This document shows positions 60,451 to 64,000 of a stretch of 64,000 bases of DNA, piece after piece. The DNA is taken from contig NZ_LRRU01000023.1 of NCBI RefSeq assembly GCF_001641615.1, forward strand, positions 124,001-188,000, read 5' to 3'. Origin of the DNA: Pseudoalteromonas gelatinilytica (GTDB lineage: Bacteria; Pseudomonadota; Gammaproteobacteria; Enterobacterales; Alteromonadaceae). A program made the position numbers and the translations under genes. Every line of letters starts with the position of its first letter. The stretch's first letter is position 1. The notes beneath the pieces were generated by a model that did no database searches, was not told the origin of the DNA, and worked only from the letters and a program-made list of their open reading frames with translations.

Positions 60451-60528
60451 ATGAATATTCGCCGTCACCTTTTAGTCGTCAACGTTCTCGTACTGGTCTT
60501 AGTTACAAGCCCAGCGGGTGGCTATTAA
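60451..60528 (+). CDS. ilvIH leader peptide (branched-chain amino acid attenuator)
   Basis: A 25-residue frame begins MNIRRHLLVVNVLVLVLV and ends TSPAGGY with TAA at 60526-60528. Eleven of the twelve residues from Leu7 are leucine or valine, the codons expected to sense charged Leu and Val tRNA. It sits 86 bases before the ilvI start, directly before a strong terminator, like ilv leader peptides of enterobacteria. Confidence 0.92.
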   Translation: MNIRRHLLVVNVLVLVLVTSPAGGY

Positions 60529-60580
60529 AAGGTGAAAGCACGCTTTTTAAAAAACCCCCGCCATATGCGGGGGTTTTTTT
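60466..60580 (+). terminator. ilvIH attenuator
   Basis: Inside the leader peptide, CACCTTTTA (60466-60474) is exactly complementary to TAAAAGGTG (60526-60534), a long-range protector stem. The terminator pairs AAAACCCCCGC (60551-60561) with GCGGGGGTTTT (60567-60577), with T continuing to 60580. Ribosome position over the Leu/Val run should decide which structure forms. Confidence 0.88.
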
Positions 60581-60614
60581 ATGCATTTATGCTTGCACAC
60601 ACAGAGGAATGAGG

Positions 60615-62339
60615 ATGAGTACGACTGAATACAATGGATCCGAACTAGTTGTTCGGGCACTTAAAGAATTGAATGTTAAATATATTTTTGGCTACCCAGG
60701 TGGGTCAGTTCTTGATTTATACGACGCGTTATTTCAACAAGAAGATATTGAACATATCCTAGTACGTCACGAACAAGCCGCAACACATATGGCTGATGGT
60801 TATGCCCGTGCTACCGGTGACGTCGGTGTGGTGCTTGCAACTTCAGGCCCTGGGGCTACAAACTGTATTACTGGTATCGCGACTGCTTATATGGATTCTA
60901 TTCCAATGGTGGTGTTATCTGGCCAAGTTCCTACTGGTTTAATTGGTGATGATGCATTCCAAGAGACTGATATTGTTGGTTGTTCTCGCCCTATCGTAAA
61001 ACACAGCTATAACTGTCGAAGTGCAAAAGAGATCCCTGCCATCTTAGCAAAAGCTTTCTACTTAGCCAGCACAGGCCGCCCTGGTCCGGTTGTGGTTGAA
61101 TTACCAAAAGATATGCTTAATCCTGAGCTAAAGTTCCCATTCGAATTTCCAAAAACCACTGAGCTTCGAACTTATAACCCGAACACTAAAGGCCACTCAA
61201 AACAAATTCGTAAAGCAGTGAACGCTATTTTAGAAGCTAAAAAGTTGGTTATTTACTCAGGTGGCGGCATTATTCTATCAAATACCTCTGAGCAACTGAC
61301 TCACTTGGTTGAATCATTAAACGCGCCTATCACTAACACCTTAATGGGTCTAGGTGGTATCAGCGGTACTCACCCTAACTTTATTGGCATGTTAGGTATG
61401 CATGGTAGCCTTGAGGCAAACAAAGCTATGGCAAACGCTGATGTTATTTTAGCATTAGGTGCTCGATTCGATGATCGGGTAACGAATAATGTTAAAAAAT
61501 TCTGCCCTAATGCCACGATTGTTCATGTTGATGTTGACCCAACTTCAATTTCTAAAACAATTAAAGCGCACATCCCTGTTGTTGGCTGCTTACAAACAGT
61601 GCTTGAACAGTTACAAACGGCGATTGATAAGAGCCCTATTTCAATTGATCGTTCAGCACAAGAAGATTGGTGGCGTCAAATCATTAGCTGGCGTGAACAA
61701 AAATGCCTAAGCTACAGCACGGATGGCGATAAAATCAAACCTCAAGCGGTTATCGAGGCAATTTACAAAGCAACCAATGGTGATGCTTACATTAGCTCTG
61801 ATGTAGGTCAGCATCAAATGTTTGCTGCTCAGTATTATCCGTTTAAACATCCTCGCCAATGGATCAACTCTGGTGGCTTAGGCACCATGGGCTTTGGTTT
61901 ACCTGCAGCAATGGGCGTTAAGCTTGCCTTCCCTGATAAAGAGTCTATCTGCGTGACGGGTGATGGTTCAATTCAGATGAACATTCAAGAGCTATCAACT
62001 TGCTTACAATACAATTTGGCTGTGAAAGTTGTGTCGTTGAATAACCGTTCACTGGGCATGGTACGTCAATGGCAAGATATGATGTATTCAGGTCGTCACT
62101 CATCATCTTACATGGAATCACTTCCTGATTTCGTAAAACTAGTAGAAAGCTATGGCCACGTAGGTATTCGCGTTGATCATATTGATGAGCTTCAGCCTGC
62201 TATTGAAAAAGCCATGTCTATTAACGACAGATTGGTATTTTTAGATATCTGTGTAGATGAAAAAGAGCATGTTTACCCAATGCAAATCAAGCTAGGGGCA
62301 GTCGATGATATGTGGTTACGTAAAGGAGTAAAAGCATAA
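60615..62339 (+). CDS. ilvI: Acetolactate synthase, large (catalytic) subunit
   Basis: This thiamine-diphosphate enzyme makes acetolactate or acetohydroxybutyrate, the first common step to valine, leucine and isoleucine. The 574-residue protein has the catalytic Glu in LVRHEQAATHMADGYARAT, GPGATNCITGIATAYMD, the FAD-region ALGARFDDRVTNN and the ThDP motif VTGDGSIQMNIQELSTCLQY with LNNRSLGMVRQWQ. Length equals E. coli IlvI. The ATG at 60615 sits 6 bases after AGAGGA; an ATG at 60609 overlaps it and is rejected. It is co-transcribed with ilvH by a one-base overlap. Confidence 0.96.
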   Translation: MSTTEYNGSELVVRALKELNVKYIFGYPGGSVLDLYDALFQQEDIEHILVRHEQAATHMADGYARATGDVGVVLATSGPGATNCITGIATAYMDSIPMVVLSGQVPTGLIGDDAFQETDIVGCSRPIVKHSYNCRSAKEIPAILAKAFYLASTGRPGPVVVELPKDMLNPELKFPFEFPKTTELRTYNPNTKGHSKQIRKAVNAILEAKKLVIYSGGGIILSNTSEQLTHLVESLNAPITNTLMGLGGISGTHPNFIGMLGMHGSLEANKAMANADVILALGARFDDRVTNNVKKFCPNATIVHVDVDPTSISKTIKAHIPVVGCLQTVLEQLQTAIDKSPISIDRSAQEDWWRQIISWREQKCLSYSTDGDKIKPQAVIEAIYKATNGDAYISSDVGQHQMFAAQYYPFKHPRQWINSGGLGTMGFGLPAAMGVKLAFPDKESICVTGDGSIQMNIQELSTCLQYNLAVKVVSLNNRSLGMVRQWQDMMYSGRHSSSYMESLPDFVKLVESYGHVGIRVDHIDELQPAIEKAMSINDRLVFLDICVDEKEHVYPMQIKLGAVDDMWLRKGVKA

Positions 62340-62836
62340 TGCGCCGTATTTTATCAATCTTATTAGAAAACGAACCTGGCTCGTTATCGCGCATTGTAGG
62401 CCTATTTTCACAGCGCGCTTACAACATCGATAGCCTAACTGTTGGCACGACTGACGATCATTCACTTTCGCGTATTACCATTACAACCATGGGTGATGAT
62501 CGCATCGTTGAGCAAATTACTAAGCAAGTTAACAAACTGGTAGATGTTCTTAAGATTATTGACTTAACCGAAATGGCGCACATCGAGCGTGAGCTATTAT
62601 TGGTGAAAGTTTTTGCCCAAGATGAAACCACTCGTGCAGCGGTAACGCGTGTTGCTGATGTGTTCCAAGGTGCTATTTTAGATATGGGCCGCCACAGTTA
62701 CACACTGCAACTTGTAGCGAGCACAGAAAAGGTTGAATCTTTCCTTGATACCTTGCGTCACGAGTCAGACATTATTGAAGTTGTACGTTCAGGTGCGGTT
62801 GGTATTGGTCGTGGTGATAAAGCGTTAAAGGCATAA
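62339..62836 (+). CDS. ilvH: Acetolactate synthase, small regulatory subunit
   Basis: The 165-residue protein has an N-terminal ACT domain (MRRILSILLENEPGSLSRIV, RAYNIDSLTVG) that binds valine for feedback control, and a C-terminal activation domain (ERELLLVKVFAQDETTR). It matches E. coli IlvH. GGAG lies 10 bases before the ATG; the start overlaps the ilvI stop by one base. Confidence 0.97.
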   Translation: MRRILSILLENEPGSLSRIVGLFSQRAYNIDSLTVGTTDDHSLSRITITTMGDDRIVEQITKQVNKLVDVLKIIDLTEMAHIERELLLVKVFAQDETTRAAVTRVADVFQGAILDMGRHSYTLQLVASTEKVESFLDTLRHESDIIEVVRSGAVGIGRGDKALKA

Positions 62837-62842
62837 GCCTTT
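62827..62842 (+). terminator. First small terminator hairpin after ilvH
   Basis: AAAGGC (62827-62832) pairs with GCCTTT (62837-62842) around the ATAA loop, which includes the ilvH stop codon. T follows. It backs up the stronger hairpin downstream. Confidence 0.6.
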
Positions 62843-62871
62843 TTCGCTAACGCGACAAAACGTAAGATACA

Positions 62872-62896
62872 AAAAAAGGGCTATAAGCCCTTTTTT
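62872..62896. terminator. Bidirectional terminator between ilvH and hupB
   Basis: AAAAAAGGGCT (62872-62882) pairs with AGCCCTTTTTT (62886-62896) around ATA, with T-runs on both strands. It serves two convergent genes. Confidence 0.93.
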
Positions 62897-62918
62897 CAAT
62901 AATTAGTAAGTTACCCTA

Positions 62919-63194
62919 TTAAGGATTAACTTGGTCTTTAAGACCTTTACCCGCTTTAAAGCTTGGGATAGTTGCTGCTGCGATTTGGATTTCTGCACCA
63001 GTTTGTGGGTTACGGCCAGTACGCGCTGCACGCTCTTTTACTGAGAAAGTACCGAAACCAACTAATGCTACTGAGTTACCTTCTTTAAGAGAGTTAGTAA
63101 CTGCGCCAGTGAATGCATCTAGTGCACGAGTTGCTGCCGCTTTTGAGATTTCTGCATCAGTAGCAATTTTTTCAACTAATTGAGCTTTATTCAT
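62919..63194 (-). CDS. hupB: DNA-binding protein HU (beta-type)
   Basis: HU is the small histone-like protein that bends and compacts DNA. The 91-residue protein reads MNKAQLVEKIATDAEISKAA, then VALVGFGTFSVKERAARTGR, NPQTGAEIQIAAATIPSFKA, and it resembles E. coli HupB more than HupA by its N-terminus (ISKAAATRALDAF). The ATG at 63194 follows AGGAATC; an in-frame upstream extension lacks a ribosome binding site and is not family-like. Confidence 0.96.
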   Translation of the reverse strand: MNKAQLVEKIATDAEISKAAATRALDAFTGAVTNSLKEGNSVALVGFGTFSVKERAARTGRNPQTGAEIQIAAATIPSFKAGKGLKDQVNP

Positions 63195-63398
63195 TGTTAG
63201 ATTCCTATTCGTTATTATTTTGCCTTCGCAAAACCTATCTTTATGCATTTTTGAGAAGTTAGCAACAGCAAATTGCTATTTTTACGTAATTTATTCAAAA
63301 ATGACTACTATTTAACTATCAATCACAAGGTTAGTGACATCAGTATTAATAAAGACTTAATTTAACTACCATCACAAAAATTTATGATAGCCAAACCA

Positions 63399-63932
63399 TC
63401 ATTCAATTTTCTCGATAACCAAGGTAACTTCCCCGACCTCAAAGCCAAACTTATCAATAGCGGTACGGTTAATCAAGCGTGATTGTGTTACCAAGTACAT
63501 CCAATCATCGAAATTTACCACTAAAGTACTATCATCGTACGGAAGCTCGACAGAATATGTCCAATGGAACACACTGCCATTGCTGTCACCTTTTGCTTCG
63601 CCAATCACATCTGATGCAGTCCCTGTGATACTGCCATCATCATTAATGGTGATATACCAAGTACGCGTTTGCTTTTCGCCGTCATCATAAACAAATTGCT
63701 CGTCAATCACTCCCTGATTGCCGTTCCAAGACGCTTGCATATCAACTACCAGCTTACGGGTTAATTCACCTTTGTGGTCTTGTACAACGCCGTAGGCTTT
63801 GAGCTCACCGCTAAAAAACTGCTTAAAGTCAAACTTCGGCTCTGTGCCCTGATAATAATCAACATCTGGTGCAGAGCAGCTGGTAATTAACAGTACCATA
63901 GCAAAAATAAAGAATGCTTTGAGCTTAATCAT
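63399..63932 (-). CDS. DUF3833 family lipoprotein
   Basis: The 177-residue protein has a lipoprotein signal (MIKLKAFFIFAMVLLITSCS, lipobox ITSC) and the DUF3833 core: KFDFKQFFSGELKAYGVVQD and KQTRTWYITINDDGSITGTA, with the closing NFDDWMYLVTQSRLINRTAI. The family occurs in a conserved locus of marine and pseudomonad bacteria with chalcone-isomerase-like and cyclopropane-fatty-acid-synthase-like genes. The ATG at 63932 follows GGAGGGAAAC; an upstream TTG at 63944 is less likely. Confidence 0.9.
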   Translation of the reverse strand: MIKLKAFFIFAMVLLITSCSAPDVDYYQGTEPKFDFKQFFSGELKAYGVVQDHKGELTRKLVVDMQASWNGNQGVIDEQFVYDDGEKQTRTWYITINDDGSITGTASDVIGEAKGDSNGSVFHWTYSVELPYDDSTLVVNFDDWMYLVTQSRLINRTAIDKFGFEVGEVTLVIEKIE

Positions 63933-64000
63933 GTTTCCCTCCAATAAGCTGTTTACGAAGTGATGGTTCAGACGTGTCGGCGCTTAACCAAATTGCTAAA
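63925..64000 (-). CDS. Chalcone-isomerase-like protein, C-terminal end only
   Basis: From the window edge the minus strand reads LAIWLSADTSEPSLRKQLIG, then GKHD and a stop that overlaps the DUF3833 start by eight bases. An IWLG/S-x-x-x-x-(D/S)xxLKxxLLG ending is typical of bacterial chalcone-isomerase-like proteins, which are the usual upstream neighbour of DUF3833. Only 24 codons are visible. Confidence 0.5.
   Translation of the reverse strand, partial: LAIWLSADTSEPSLRKQLIGGKHD

Noticed and set aside
63195..63248. An 18-residue N-terminal extension of HU.
   Set aside because: HU proteins begin MNK(S/T/A)QL and the ribosome binding site AGGAATC fits the ATG at 63194.

Overview
The window reads as a chromosomal segment of a marine gammaproteobacterium of the Alteromonadales, most likely Pseudoalteromonas or a close relative. 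This is an inference from AT-rich coding sequence, the single hisGDCBHAFIE operon with bifunctional hisB and hisIE, the E. coli-like order rnd-fadD-...-tsaB-yoaA, the ppnN-xni pair, DUF3192 and DUF3833 proteins, and secreted M4 and M28 proteases with C-terminal PPC domains. I see no rRNA, tRNA, CRISPR array, prophage or complete insertion sequence.

Layout. 1-8 kb: a truncated PAS-domain protein diverges from a seven-gene sugar cluster: Gfo/Idh oxidoreductase, TIM-barrel isomerase, MFS transporter, exported DUF1080 (3-keto-disaccharide hydrolase family), GMC flavoprotein, its Tat/lipoprotein partner, and an exported TIM-barrel isomerase. Together they look like a periplasmic route that oxidises a glycoside to a 3-keto sugar, cleaves it, imports the product and finishes in the cytoplasm. 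8-9.6 kb: small membrane proteins of unknown function and two weak attC-like sites. 9.6-18 kb: rnd, fadD, an alpha/beta hydrolase, alkaline phosphatase, tsaB and yoaA. 18-22 kb: two secreted zinc proteases sharing a duplicated PPC tail. 22-28 kb: a MarR-EmrA-EmrB efflux operon with a clear operator, an MscS channel and a CPA1 Na+/H+ antiporter. 28-29.5 kb: a GAF-GGDEF diguanylate cyclase and a small basic protein.

29.7-37 kb: the complete his operon behind a histidine leader peptide and attenuator. 37-47 kb: an accessory block with an alpha/beta hydrolase, an AraC regulator, two hydroxynitrile-lyase-like cupins, a cyclophilin-like protein, a lipoprotein GH2 beta-galactosidase, a class-C-type serine hydrolase and a Tat-signal zinc alcohol dehydrogenase. 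47-57 kb: a seven-repeat DGSG protein, a lipoprotein, DUF1289, GT25, M61 peptidase, a second GGDEF protein, ppnN, xni, DUF3192 and a large degenerate HD-GYP/HDOD-like protein. 57.5-64 kb: NAD-type isocitrate dehydrogenase, a REP-associated-type Y1 transposase with related short repeats on both sides, ilvIH behind a Leu/Val-rich leader peptide and attenuator, hupB, a DUF3833 lipoprotein and the end of a chalcone-isomerase-like gene.

The strongest regulatory signals are two amino-acid attenuators (his, ilvIH), the MarR palindrome overlapping its own promoter and start codon, and a double hairpin directly in front of the last sugar-cluster gene. The best candidates for less-described biology are the periplasmic 3-keto-sugar cluster, the Tat-signal dehydrogenase with its cupins, and the transposase with its repeats. 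All calls come from reading the sequence; no database search was run.
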